Positions 21,672 to 32,446 of a DNA stretch of 64,000 nucleotides are shown here, one piece after another. This DNA comes from Dactylorhiza incarnata (lineage: Eukaryota > Streptophyta > Magnoliopsida > Asparagales > Orchidaceae), in assembly GCA_033032865.1 (NCBI GenBank), contig JAWHQI010000004.1, forward strand, positions 25,092,001 through 25,156,000, given 5' to 3'. The stretch's first letter is position 1. The number at the start of each line of letters is the position of its first letter. Under the pieces are notes generated by a model that saw nothing but the letters and a program-made list of their open reading frames with translations, was not told where the DNA came from and did not search any database. The translations under genes were made by a program, and so were the position numbers.

Positions 21672-21919
21672 GCAAAAACAAACATATAGTCACATATGAA
21701 ATATAAATCATTTTAAGCTGTAAATGCTAAATCATAATTCATACATGTGATGACATCATTTTGTCTGATGGTTTCCTGTTAGCCAAGCGAGTAGACTCTC
21801 GGCAAGGTCGGAGGATGCTGGGAAGCAGAAGACTCCGCGGCTTTGCCTTTTTTCATATAATTTGAACCCGCCACACAAGCATAGTCCACTGCTACATTTT
21901 CTGCCTTTAGGGGTCCACT

Positions 21920-22847
21920 TCAACATGCTCGGGCTTCATGTCCCACCTTTCCATAAGTGTAACATGTTAAGGGACCCAATACAGTAGTTGTACCTGATAC
22001 ATTAGAGGGAGCTGGTTCCATGAACCTAAACTTCCTCTTGTTCATCCTGAACTCAGGCTTTGACTGAGAGGTCGGCGCATGAAACTCTGACTTCTTTACA
22101 TTAAGGTCTTTCACGCGCTGCACCCTCTGCATATCCATTTCCAGAGATCTGGCAGTTTGTACCAGAACATGAAATCCAAATGTCATTGGGTCTGCAAGAA
22201 GCAACCTCAACTCATCACAAAGCCCTTCATAGAACTTGTTCATCCTTGTCTCCCATCTTCTACCACAGATCCGGCATAGTGACCCAGTCAGGTGAACTGA
22301 TGCAAGTAGTAGTCTACATAGCAATCACCTTGAGTTAAATGCATAAACTGGTTTTGCAACGCAATGCGCTGGGTAGAGGTGATAAACCTCTGGAGGAACA
22401 CTTCTTGAATTCTGCCAATGAGACATCAGTAATTTCTCTACCACTGAATATGTGCACTTCTAGTTCCTTCCACCAAAGCACTGCCTCTCCGTCCTGAAGG
22501 AAGGTGGCTAAGGTGAACATCATAGCTTCTTCAGTTGATGTCACCACTAAAGTTCTCATTGTTCTTGACAACCAATCATCTGCCTCTGTTGGGCATTTAG
22601 TCCCCGAGAAGGTTGGAAAATGGAAGCTCAGAAAGTGATTCAGTTGTTGGTCACGATCTCGTCCCATAGCTATAGGATCAACTCTATGTTCCACCCTAGG
22701 CTCCACTACAGGTTCCACTACAGCGATAGGCACTGGGGCCACATCCGGAGTAGGAGTAGTTTGTTGTGCAAGCCATCCTTCCTGAGTATTGAACATCGTA
22801 TAGACCTCTTCAGTGACTAATCTAATCATTTCAGTAGGAGTGGTCAC
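21920..22847 (-). pseudogene. Chromovirus gag (frameshifted)
   Basis: 22335-22847 encodes the start (MTTPTEMIRLVTEEVY) and capsid-like FLSFHFPTFSG..PTEADDWL..; 21920-22324 continues in another frame with KFYEGLCDELRLLLADP. It ends in CYTYGKVGHEARAC, a zinc knuckle whose second cysteine has become tyrosine. The frame breaks near 22330. Confidence 0.75.
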
Positions 22848-23124
22848 TGGTACCTAAGTGTACGCACAACTTTTGGCAGTGTTACGGGGTTGAGACTGCA
22901 CCGCACCACTTATAGTCACCAATAATCGTGTAACACATAATTTAGTGACTGTAAACATAGCGAACAACTATCATGGAATGCTCAGGTTCCGCAAACAAGA
23001 AATTTTTTCAATCCTAAGTGGACATTCTTATTATGTTTTATCATTTTTTTAGTGAATGCACATCACGTGCACTCCACCCCTTAAAAGGAATTCAGCCTCA
23101 AATTATCTATACTACTGGTCGACT

Positions 23125-23141
23125 CCTAAAGTCCGATACCA
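23125..23141 (-). other. Chromovirus primer-binding site
   Basis: TGGTATCGGACTTTAGG on the minus strand, a drifted tRNA-Met type site just after the 5' LTR. The stretch 22848-23124 is an untranslated leader with no gene. Confidence 0.65.
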
Positions 23142-23144
23142 AAT

Positions 23145-25174
23145 TGTGATGCCCTGCTTATACAAACCATATAACAATACGTCCTGTAGGGACCCTGCGC
23201 TATATTGAACACACTAGATAAATGTTAATAAGATGATAAACAGAAAAGAACTACATGAGAGTATAAACAAAGCAGAAGTGGAAGCTTTCATTAAACATTA
23301 ATTTCAGAATGTTAACCTACTCAGGAATGTCAAGTAAAGGGTTATGGCCTTAAGGTCATACATTCAATAAATGTAACTAACTCAAAAACATACTTCGACA
23401 CGCAGGCCAACAATATATGGAAAGCAGTAAAATTAGGTTGGCCCTCAAGGGCCAACCCAACATTTCCCGCTCGACTCACCATCACCTGCACCATCCACCG
23501 ATAAGAGGTAAACGAGGATCAGCTATGAGGTGACCACAAACTGTGTAATGATCCCAACCTTGGCCATTCTAGCCTACTCAGGGATGGGGCACTGCTAACC
23601 TGCAAGAAAGCGGTACATGCAATATGCAATATAATAATGAAATTACATCTACTCTACACAAGATGAGGTTTCAAGGACAATTAATCTTCTAGGTTGAGCA
23701 TTAAGTAAAGGGGAACCTAGGTATGCACATGATGTTGGTAGGGTTCACCCAGAGGATTCCCACAACCGCTTAAGAAACCGCATGAAACTAACATAACATC
23801 AATTCATAGAATCACAAATGTGGGTACTCATGGCCACACATTTCATGCACACAAGGCATGCTTCCAATGTACTCATTCAAGGGCACCATCATCACCCTAA
23901 GTAATACAACCTTAGGTGGGAAAAGAGCTTTTGTCCATTCTAGGTGAACACCTTCCATGGCCTCTCCCATGATTGTATGACATACAATATCTTAAGGCCT
24001 CTCACCGATCTGCATGGAAATGGGTTCAGTTCAGCTTGGCTCGTGCTCTAGTCATTGTGATCTAACTACACGATATGGGTATGGCTTTGCCTCTACCCAT
24101 AAAGGTTTAACACATATAAGCGCTACTCGCAAGATAAGCTACGTGCCTGATACTTACAAAAGGACATAGGATTTGCAAATGCAACCAACGAAGGAGGTAC
24201 AAGGCAACTCCACTTCAAAATTCATGGGGAAGGTTTGCGTTCAACCACAAGCCAAGCATATGGCTTTTGTTAGGCTCTTTAAAAGATATATAAGACTCAA
24301 GTCCCACATTTAAAATGATATATCTTACGGAGTCATTCTCCGACATGCATTTTAGGACTAACCTAAATGCACGTCACAAATCAAGCATCACCGATCTGGG
24401 CTAACAGCCACTGGTAGGCTTCACACAAAATGCCTAAATTCGTATGACTACCAGTTTCTACATGCAATAAATGTTGGGGACAGACGCAATCAACCAAGAG
24501 TTCTGAAGAACTAAAGGGAGTACTACACATCACTAATTTATGAAAGATACAACCCTATGCAAGCATAGAAAAATGGTTGAATGAACCAAAACATGTCGTA
24601 ATAATAGGAGAAGGATCATTACCCTTGCCAGTCTGTTCATCGCCATGATAATCCAAGATTTTAGTTGGATAAAAAGAACCACATTGGGCTTCTCTCTGTG
24701 GATCTGGAAATGGTTCTCGATTTGGAGCTCTGGAGCTCCAGTAATGGAAAAAAGAGTCCTTCTCGTCTTCCCCACTTTTCTTCTTTTTCGAGCTTGGAGA
24801 GAGAGAATCGGTTTAATGCATACGTGAAAATAGACAACAACGGTGTGTCGAAATGAAACAGACAAAAAGGCATCTGTGACTGTGTCATCGAGTTACTCAA
24901 CAACACAGATTTGTCTGTGTTGTCCAGTCCTCTTAACGACACGATTATATGGCTGTATCATCGAGTGGTCTTGACGACATGCTTTTCCTAGCTGTGTCCT
25001 CGAGACCACTTGATGACATAGAGCTTGTGTTGTCAAGTGCTCTCGATGACACTACTCTTCAGCTTGTGTCATCGAGACAACTCGACGACATAGCCTAAGG
25101 ATGAGCAGTGGTTGGCATTTCCTCTACTAGCCCATAAACATGGATTTTCACCATATTGGAAAATGGGGTTTTAC
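23145..25174 (-). repeat. Chromovirus 5' LTR
   Basis: About 2030 bp on the minus strand, from TGTAAAACCCC at 25174 to ...GGGCATCACA near 23145, followed by the primer site. Long blocks match 5014-6759. ACATT at 25175-25179 would be one target duplication; the other end is lost. Confidence 0.75.
24875..25096. repeat. Expanded TGTCATCGAG / CTCGATGACA minisatellite in LTR
   Basis: About five units, alternating TGTGTCATCGAG with CTCGATGACA-type complements, so the stretch can fold into serial hairpins. The other LTR of the same element has only one such unit (about 6670-6730). Confidence 0.65.
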
Positions 25175-25657
25175 AACATTCCCCACAATGTCAGCAAATA
25201 ATTTCCCAGGAGGGTTCATGTTACTTCTTTCCATAGATCCAGATACTGCTGCAGAATAGTCACACCATTCTAGGGCTTCTTCATGATCTGCCCTGGAAAT
25301 TTCATCTTCTTCTTGTCCTTCAGAAAGGGCTTTTAGGTCAAGCAGCCGACTCAAACTTCTTGGTATTATCCTCATATTATTCCCAATAACTATAGTTTTT
25401 ATTGTACTCTCTGATGCACTGACCTCTGCTCTTTTGAAGAACTCTTCTATACATTCTCTCATGATTCTTGTAGGTTCTAATAGTAATGTGTCAAGCCCTA
25501 TGACACTAAGAAGGAATACGACCTTATGTATCTCTTCTCGACAATTTTTGAAGCCTCCCCTTAATACATCACTGCCGGTATTGATATTTTCTAAAGAATT
25601 TAGATTTAGCGCCATTAGAGATGCAAAAGGTTTTTGGAGAGGAAGAGGAGAAAGCAT
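25175..25657 (-). pseudogene. Truncated envelope-like gene of a second Sirevirus
   Basis: The minus strand from the ATG at 25655-25657 (MLSPLPLQKPFASL) encodes about 161 residues that align by eye with the first part of the 14141 frame. Matches include EEIHKVVFLLSVIGLDTLLLEP with RNIVLVLEVAGLGYVLEHP, FFKRAEV with FFKHAEL, SLSRLLDLKAL with SLTKLLKLPEV, and GKLFADIVGNV with GKLLSDIMGKV. It is cut off by the chromovirus LTR at 25174. A TATA-like CTTTTATATGAATAAA lies about 90 bases upstream (near 25750), as in the intact element. Confidence 0.7.
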
Positions 25658-25857
25658 TTATTGGAAGAAGAGAGCGCGAAAGCTTATTTGTTAACTTTTG
25701 GGTTTTACAACCTATTTATCTTAATATTTTTCTGTAATTTTTGATTTATTCATATAAAAGGAAGTTGAATAAGCAAATACCTTGTTAAGTAAAAGATTTG
25801 AGAACATCCTTTTATGTGTTGTGCCAATATCCTTCCTTGTATATGGCAATTTATTTA
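25658..25857 (-). promoter_or_regulatory. Upstream region of the truncated envelope-like gene
   Basis: AT-rich, no coding. A minus-strand TATA-like element near 25750-25762 precedes the ATG. It is probably the left-over pol/envelope-like spacer of that Sirevirus; promoter function is inferred. Confidence 0.4.
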
Positions 25858-26035
25858 TGTGCTTGATGAGTGATTTATTTACTCATCTTTTAGTATAAGT
25901 TTATTATAATTTTAATCTGAAATTATGTTACTTATATAAATTATATCATATAAATCTTTCCTATTTTAATTTCATAAGCTAACTTAAGTTTATTTTGTGT
26001 TTTCTGGTTTTCTGGACATTTGGAGCAAAAAGTAC

Positions 26036-26590
26036 ATTTACACGCCCCAGGTCACGGGCGTGACCAATGGGCGTGTAACCTGCGCGGTGTTCCAGACCTG
26101 CTTCCGCCACCCTGGGGTCGTTACGAGAAGAGTTCACCAAGTACACGCCCCAGGTTACGAGCGTGACCAAGGGGGTTCCCCAATGTCACGGCCCCAAACC
26201 TCTGAGACGAATCAGAAGCGCTGAGATCGACGATCTGCGCCTGGCTGCTGTGTTCGATGAAAATTCAGGAGATCGATGAACTACGCCTGGCTGCTGCGTT
26301 TGACGAAAGCGCTAAGATCGACGAACTGCGCTTGGATGCTGCGTTCGACGAAAATTCAAGAGATCGACGAACAGGCGAGAGTTCGATGAATGTTCAACAA
26401 CGCTCCTTCCCGCCGAAGATTCTCGCCAGAAGCCAGATTTTAAGATTACACGCCCCAGGTCACGGGCGTGACCTAGGGCGTGACATGGCTGAAACGTTCA
26501 CATTTACTCCAGAAGGCGCCCTCTCCGCTGCTTCTTCGATCACGCCCCTTACACGCCCTTGGTCACGGACGTGACCAAGGGCGTGTAACC
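26036..26590. repeat. GGTCACGGGCGTGACC palindromes in Athila LTR
   Basis: Four or more ACACGCCCCAGGTCACGGG-type blocks at about 26040-26075, 26142-26170, 26447-26485 and 26540-26590. Each folds back on itself (GGTCACG...CGTGACC). They lie upstream of the TATA box. Confidence 0.7.
26219..26375 (+). repeat. About 50-bp tandem repeat in Athila LTR
   Basis: Three imperfect units built on GAGATCGACGA..CTGCGC.TGG.TGCTG followed by CGTTCGACGAAAATTC. Confidence 0.7.
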
Positions 26591-26603
26591 TCAACTTTTC
26601 AAC

Positions 26604-26611
26604 TATATAAA
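26604..26611 (+). promoter_or_regulatory. TATA box of Athila LTR
   Basis: CAACTATATAAAGCC, directly downstream of the palindrome block. Confidence 0.7.
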
Positions 26612-27546
26612 GCCAGCTCCAGCAGATGTTTAGGTACGAAAGTTTTGGAGTTCTAGCTTATTTCTTGCATTGTTTTCTTATTCTTGTATGTCTTTTCCTT
26701 CTTGTACTTTTATTTCCCAAGCTTGTAACTTTCAATTTCTAGTTGTAACTTCATTTGCAAATTAATAAATTAGTTACTTTCCTCTTATTCTACTCTCACT
26801 TTTCATCATGCACTTCTTTTATTTCATTGTTTCCTCCATCTCTATGAGTAGCTAAATTCTATTAGTACTCGACCAAGATGATCAAAGGAAAATATAATTC
26901 ATGATTTAATTTTTAGTTTCTCTTTCTCTTCCTTATAATACTTAAGATTTATCCTTGAACTTTATGGATTGAGATTATATTGTCGATATATAATTGTCAT
27001 TCTTGTTTTCATAATCTAATAACCGAGAGGTTTTGAATTCGAATCGATCATTTCAAGGATAAAGAGAGTTGAATGCACTCCTCAAGCCAGGATGACATAA
27101 TTCTCCCGGATTGGAGTCAAATCCAATAGAGGGGTTCACTACGATAAAGCGAGTTTTAGGGATTTTAATTCTAGAACGAAAGTTCGATTGATCAAACTAA
27201 ACTCAGTTGAGCGTATCCTCGAGAAAGGTGTGTTCATAAATTGGGAACCTACACGGTCAAGTAATTTCTTAAGAGAATTAGAAGTTGTTCTTATTATATT
27301 TTATTTTCCAAGGTGATTCAAGGTTGAGTACTAGTCTTTAAACTCATTAATTTGAAATAAGCTATTTCTCTTTCTTGCAATCAACCAACCACAAGTTTTA
27401 TTTGATAAGATAATAGAGATTTTTCGAAGTAAGAGGACTCAACCGCCCCGAGTCTAATACGACCTTGGTGCTTATAACCTATACTACATTCGATACGGTA
27501 CACTTGCCGTCATCGTTTGTGGATATAGTTTTGCGCATCAAGTTTT

Positions 27547-27564
27547 TGGCGCTGTTGCCGGGGA
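27547..27564 (+). other. Primer-binding site (tRNA-Asp type)
   Basis: TGGCGCTGTTGCCGGGGA follows the LTR end by six bases. It differs by one base from the Athila-type site TGGCGCCGTTGCCGGGGA. Confidence 0.85.
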
Positions 27565-27649
27565 CTACGGTTGATATTTGGAAAAACGAAATATCTATTA
27601 ATTTTATCTTTTCTTTTCTTTAAGGTTTAACTAAATTCCTAGAAAGGAT

Positions 27650-27723
27650 GCTTTGGGCTTGAATTCCCATCACAGCCTCTAGTACCTTGCGAGCCCTTCA
27701 CCGGGTTGACCTTGGGAAGTCCA
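27650..27723 (+). repeat. 74-bp direct repeat, 5' copy
   Basis: It starts GCTTTGGGCTTGAATTCCCA and lies in the Athila leader. A copy with two mismatches sits in the 3' non-coding region at 44228-44301. Confidence 0.85.
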
Positions 27724-27918
27724 GGATTAATTTTAATTCACCAAAATAAAAATAAATCTTTAAAAAATAATTATATATATATTAAAAAAATTTATAAACA
27801 AATTTATAAAAAAATTTATCTAAAATTTTATTTTATTTTCTTTATCTTTTTCACATCTTTTCCTCTTTTATTTTTGGTTTATGACCTGAGAAAACTCTTC
27901 AGTCAATCTAGAATTCTG

Positions 27919-28443
27919 TTTTGATCTGGAAATCGAGCGCACCTTGCCGCGTCATCTTCGATTTAGTGATCTACCAATAATTCAAGAAGAGTCAATCAGA
28001 GAAACTAACGAAGGATTAATGGATAACCTCGACCATAATGAGGCCCCGCTACGGACTATGTCCTATTATGCGAGGCCAAATTGGGAGGGAACACAATCTA
28101 GTATTATTCGGCCGGCGGTGGTGAATAATAATTTTGAAATTAAAATGAGTATCATTCAAATGGTACAGCAAACAGTCATCTTTGACGGCTTACTAGATTA
28201 AGATCCAAATTTACATTTATTAAATTTTTTGGAAATTTGCGATACGTTTAAAATCAATGGCGTCACCGATGACGCCCTACGTTTGTGTTTATTTCCATTC
28301 TCTTTGCGAGCTAAGGCCAAGCAATGGTTGTGATCTCTTCCTAGAGGTTCCATCACTACGTGGGCCGAGATGACGGAGAAATTTTTAACTAAATATTTTC
28401 CTCCGGCAAAGTCCGATAAATTACGTACGAACATTCTCTCGTT
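27919..28443 (+). pseudogene. Athila gag, N-terminal part
   Basis: One frame reads EIERTLPRHLRFSDL, then ..NFLEICDTFKINGV.., ..LFPFSLRAKAKQWL.., and ..TWAEMTEKFLTKYFPP, typical Athila/gypsy capsid sequence. In-frame stops are near 28199 and 28331; the latter replaces the residue after QWL. The frame is cut at 28444 by a copia LTR. Confidence 0.8.
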
Positions 28444-29626
28444 TGTTGGGACATGTGTGTCACATCCCTTTGTTTGAGAATAATAAATCCCAAATTGTAT
28501 TTGATCTTGCTTGTCGTGTGTTTATAGCGTGCAGGAACTGTAGTGCAATACTCTACAATTAGAAAGTAGCTTGGAACCAACAAACTGAACTGGAGCACTA
28601 CCGCCAGCGTTAAGGTTTAATGCAGGCGCTAACACTACCGCCAGCGCTACCACTACCGCTTGGCGCTATCTAAAGTTCGTGCAAAACCTCGCGCCATCGA
28701 CGGTTTCGCAACCGCTCCCCACGAGTTCTACCGCCAGCGCTCGAGCTACCACCAGCTCTATCTCAAGTTCGTGCACATCGCCACGCCGCCGATGGTTTCG
28801 CAACTGCTCCACACGAACGCTACCGCAGGCGCTAGGAGCTACCACAAGCGCTATCTTCAAGTTCTATAAATTGATGGGCTCTCTCTCGTTTCGGTTAGAG
28901 CTTCCAGATAGATTAATAGTGCCAAATTTCCAGAGCTGCTACACTGCCGAAAGCTGATCTCCCACTCAAAGCCAAAGAATATTTCTGGAGAAGGAAGGCC
29001 CCATGCTGCATCCGAAGAATGATCGCTTCAACCTCGCTTGTGCTACAACGATCCTTCATCCTCAACTTCAGAAATCTCATAGAAGGAGTTCTTGTTATTT
29101 GCTTTATTTCATTATTGTAATTTTTGTAGTAGAATTCACCTTGTGTTGGCGACTAGGTCCTTGCGCGGCTTAGGGGGTAATTCTCCGCGTGAGTTGGCGA
29201 CTATGTTTAGGATATTAGATCTAGGGGGTGCTTGAGGCTATATCCGGGGAAGGATTGGCTAGAGAGGCTTGAGGCCATATCCGGGGAAGGATTGGCTAAA
29301 GTCAACCGGTTTGTGGGGATACAAGTCGGTATAGAAAAGAAAAATTTATTTTACTTTGTACGCCTCCGATTTCTAGCGATATTGAAATCAAATTTATGTA
29401 AACACCTTTTTATATAATATAATCATGTCTCCATTTGTGTCTACTTGATTTATTTCATTTAGCATAAACTATAAAATTGCAAATTACAATTGTTTCTTCC
29501 CTTAAGTTAAATTGCTATCTTGTTCTAATTTACTTTAAACAACTTAGTAAATCGTCTAAAATTTTAAAAAGAAAGTTATTCCCTTATTCACTCCCCCCCC
29601 CTCTAAGGGTGCCAATCGATCCAACA
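28444..29626 (+). repeat. 5' LTR of copia family X (older copy)
   Basis: 1183 bp from TGTTGGGACATGTGTG to ...ATCCAACA. It is the same family as the LTRs at 34209 and 41439 (TGTTGGACATGTGTGTCA..). It has ACCGCCAGCGCT repeats at 28600-28860, a TATA box at 28865-28872 and a poly-C CACTCCCCCCCCCTCTAAGG end. It inserted into the Athila gag. Confidence 0.85.
28865..28872 (+). promoter_or_regulatory. TATA box of family X LTR (older copy)
   Basis: TTCTATAAATTGATGGG; the equivalent boxes are at 34623-34630 and 41955-41962. Confidence 0.6.
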
Positions 29627-29628
29627 AA

Positions 29629-29641
29629 TGGTATCAGAGGG
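29629..29641 (+). other. Primer-binding site (tRNA-Met type)
   Basis: TGGTATCAGAGGG two bases after the LTR end. Confidence 0.85.
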
Positions 29642-29675
29642 CAGGTTATTCCAATCGGTTTAAAAACAAGGAATA

Positions 29676-30815
29676 ATGGCATCTTATGATCTCGCTTTTT
29701 CCGAGGGTCGGGGAATTAGTTGACCTCCACTCTTTACCGGGTCAGATTATAATTACTGGAAAAATAGGATGAGATGTTTTCTTATGACCCTAAATATTGA
29801 GGTATGGAATATGGTAGAAGAAGAATACTCTCCTCCTACATTTGTAGTTGGAGAGATAACTTTAGATAAACCAAAAGATAAATGAGATGATCGGGATAAG
29901 CTAAAATGCAAAGATAACGCCAAGGCTATGAATGCTCTATATTGTGCGTTAGATAGAAATGAATTTAATAGAATTTCTGCATGTACTACTGCATATGAAA
30001 TTTGGAATCATTTGGAAGTTACTCATGAAGGTATATTGCAGGTTAAGGATTCAAAGCTTTTCCAACTTGAGTCGGAGTATGAAAAATTCTGGATGGATGA
30101 AAATGAAGATGTTGATGGCATGTACACGTGCTTCACCAAGATCGTCAATGCCTCCAAAGCTCTTGGAAAGACCTTCTCCAATGGCGACTTGGTCTGAAAT
30201 ATCCTTCGTTCCCTTCCCCCAAAATTCAACCCGAAGGTGACGGCCATTTCAGAATCGCACAATCTAAGGACGCTCCAAGTTGAGAGCCTCATTGGGAATC
30301 TCAAAACCCATGAGGTAGAACTCAAAATCCAACATGATGAATACAACAAGGAGCCAAAGAAGAAGGCGTTGGCATTAAAATCAAAGAAGGAGTGCCAAGA
30401 GGATGAGGATAAAGATGAAGAAAGCCTTTTGGTGAAGAACTTCCGAAAGTTCATGCGAAATCCGGAAAGGAGAAACACTTTCCGAAAATTTATCCAAAAG
30501 GATGCAAGATGTAAAGGGTCATACTCAAAGAAAGAAAAGGAGAGCGACGATGAAGAAGAAAGACCTCCACTGGAATGCTTTCATTGTAGGAATACCGGGC
30601 ACATTCGGAGCTAGTGCCCAAAGTTCTTGAAGGAGAAGAAGGAAAAGCGGCACAAAGGGAAGGAGAAGAAGAAGGTGCTAAAAGCTAGAACATGGGATGA
30701 CTCCTCCTCCTCCTCCAAAGAATCAAGCGGGTCTTCATCAAGCGAAGATGAGGAAGCAAACATGTGCCTCATGGGACATGGAAACGACGGCGACGACCGG
30801 ACTAACAAGCCATGA
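29676..30815 (+). pseudogene. Family X copia gag with four premature stops
   Basis: One frame from the ATG at 29676 (MASYDLAFSEGRGIS) to a TGA at 30813-30815. It holds a copia-gag N-terminus (PPLFTGSDYNYWKNRMRCF), a UBN2 domain (29928-30330), a basic linker and a zinc knuckle CFHCRNTGHIRS*C broken at its last step. Premature stops are near 29709, 29883, 30195 and 30612. At least three are explained by a C-to-T or G-to-A change in CGA or TGG. Its closest relative in the window is the gag at 61313-63235. It ends in Athila sequence: pol and the 3' LTR were lost. Confidence 0.85.
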
Positions 30816-32446
30816 ATGCTTATCAGTGGAATGCGCCACAGTCGCGTCCTAACAAGCCGACCAGACTCTTTGAAGTCGAAGGCACCCCGAATTTAGCACA
30901 TCAAGTAGAATTTCTTACTAAGCAATTGGCGGAGATGTCTGCTTCCTCTGCATCAAACGGGGATAATAATAATTATTATTATTATAATAATTATAATAAC
31001 AATAATAATTTTAATCAAGAGCAAGTAGATTATATCGGGAACTCCTACGGTCCTCTTTATAACCCAAATAATAATCTTCCTAATAGTTATAATCCGTGGT
31101 TAGGGAACCACCCAAATTTTTCATGGAGCAACCCCAATAATGCTCAATGCCCCCCACAAGAAAATCCTCCCGGATTCGCTCCACCACAACCACCAAAGCC
31201 CCCTTCACTTGAAGAGGTCTTCACCAAATACGTCGCCTCTACTGATTCCAATATCCGGAACCTTTCTGGATCTATAAAAAGCTTGGAAAATCAAATTGGA
31301 CAGCTCGCCAAAATGTTCTACGAATGCCAGCATGGAGCTCTGCCGGGCAATACTGAGCCCAATCCAAAGGAGAGCGCCTACGCAATTACCCTCCGTAGCG
31401 GAAAGGAGGTAACTTCTTCAAATTTGGTCGAGCCCGAGGTAAACGTTTCAACTTCATCTCCACATGTTATTTCTTCACCTACTCTACCTTCTGCTACTTT
31501 AGATCCGCATATTCTAAAAAATCCTTCTATTCCTTACCCTTCGCAATTTAAAGATGAACGCAATGAGGAGCAATATAAAAAATTTATTGAAATTTTAAAA
31601 CAAATTCAAATAAACGTGCCATTTTGCGAAGCGATCGCTCAAATGCCCAAATACGCTAAATATCTAAAAGATTTACTTTCTAATAAAAACAAACTTGAAA
31701 ATTTTTCGCGTATATCTTTAAACACAGAATGCTCAAAAGTTTTATTAAATAAATTACTGAAAAAATTAAACGATCCGGGACGGTTCTCCATCCCGTGCTT
31801 ATTCGGTAATTTCTTCATAAAATATGCCTTGGAAGATTTGGGCGCTGGTATTAATTTGATGCCATTTTCATTATTTAAAAAGTTGGGTTTGGGCACCCCA
31901 AGCCCAACCAATATAAGCATCCAACTAGCGGACAGATTAATAAAATGCCCAATAGTGGTCATTGAGGATGTGTTTGTCAAGGTTGACAAATTTATCTTCC
32001 CAGTAGATTTTGTCATCCTAGACATTGAGGAAGACGCTGAAGTCCCTATTATACTCGAACGTCCTTTCCTCACCACCTCTCGGGCAATTATTGAAGTTAG
32101 TAATGGCAAACTTCTCCTACGAGTTGGGGATGAAGAAGTGACTTTTAGTATAAACAACTCTATGAGAAATTCTTTTTCTAATGACGACTCTTGTTTTACC
32201 TTAGAATCAAATTTTGAAGAGGAAATGATGTCATTTTCTGAAATAATTTCACCTTTATTTGAAAATCCGGAAATTGAAATTTTATTTTGTCTAAAAGAAA
32301 TAACCCGGCCGCTGAAATTTGAAGAAGTAAAATTTAACATTTCTAAAATAAAAACATCTTACGAGGAGCCACCGAGTTTAGAATTAAAACAATTACCGGA
32401 TCTTTTGAAATTTATATTTTTAGAAAAGATTCAAAATTGCCTGTAA
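30812..32446 (+). pseudogene. Athila gag C-terminus plus protease region
   Basis: It is open for 544 codons but starts in mid-gene at a deletion junction. The first part is Gag tail (SRPNKPTRLFEVEG, a long N/Y tract near 30960-31010, proline-rich ENPPGFAPPQPPKPPS). The protease follows: LEDLGAGINLMPFSLFKKLG stands where Athila has DLGASINLMP, then ..ILERPFLTTSRAIIEV. The last codons are in the wrong frame after a one-base shift near 32430, where the true reading (..SKLPVIISS) continues. The ATG at 30812 is not a native start. Confidence 0.8.

Larger units (their letters stand above)
5014..25174 (-). mobile_element. Decayed Tekay-like Ty3/gypsy chromovirus, interrupted by a Sirevirus
   Basis: It is a minus-strand element with its 5' LTR at 23145-25174, tRNA-Met type primer site, gag, protease, RT, RNase H, integrase with chromodomain-like tail and polypurine tract. 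The 3' LTR is split into 18259-18308 and 5014-6759 by the young Sirevirus. LTRs starting TGTAACACCCC and an ACGAAATTCTTTTAAGG polypurine region are typical of the Tekay/Del group. Every domain has stops, shifts or altered key residues, so the element is dead. Its left LTR lacks the last 140 or so bases present in the right LTR, and a copia LTR begins there. Confidence 0.8.
25858..27540 (+). repeat. Athila 5' LTR
   Basis: The end ...TTTTGCGCATCA at 27540 is firm, because the primer site follows. The start near 25858 (TGTGCTTGATGAGTG) is uncertain. A TATA box TATATAAA lies at 26604-26611. U3 holds CACGCCC/GGGCGTG palindromes and a tandem repeat (separate entries). Confidence 0.65.

Noticed and set aside
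18255..23144. Host gene with introns on the minus strand
   Set aside because: The broken frames are in the order gag, protease, RT, RNase H, integrase of a chromovirus and are bracketed by LTRs.
28660..28957. Serine/alanine-rich frames on both strands
   Set aside because: They fall in the U3 repeat region of a family X LTR; equivalents occur in the other two LTRs only as repeat shadows.
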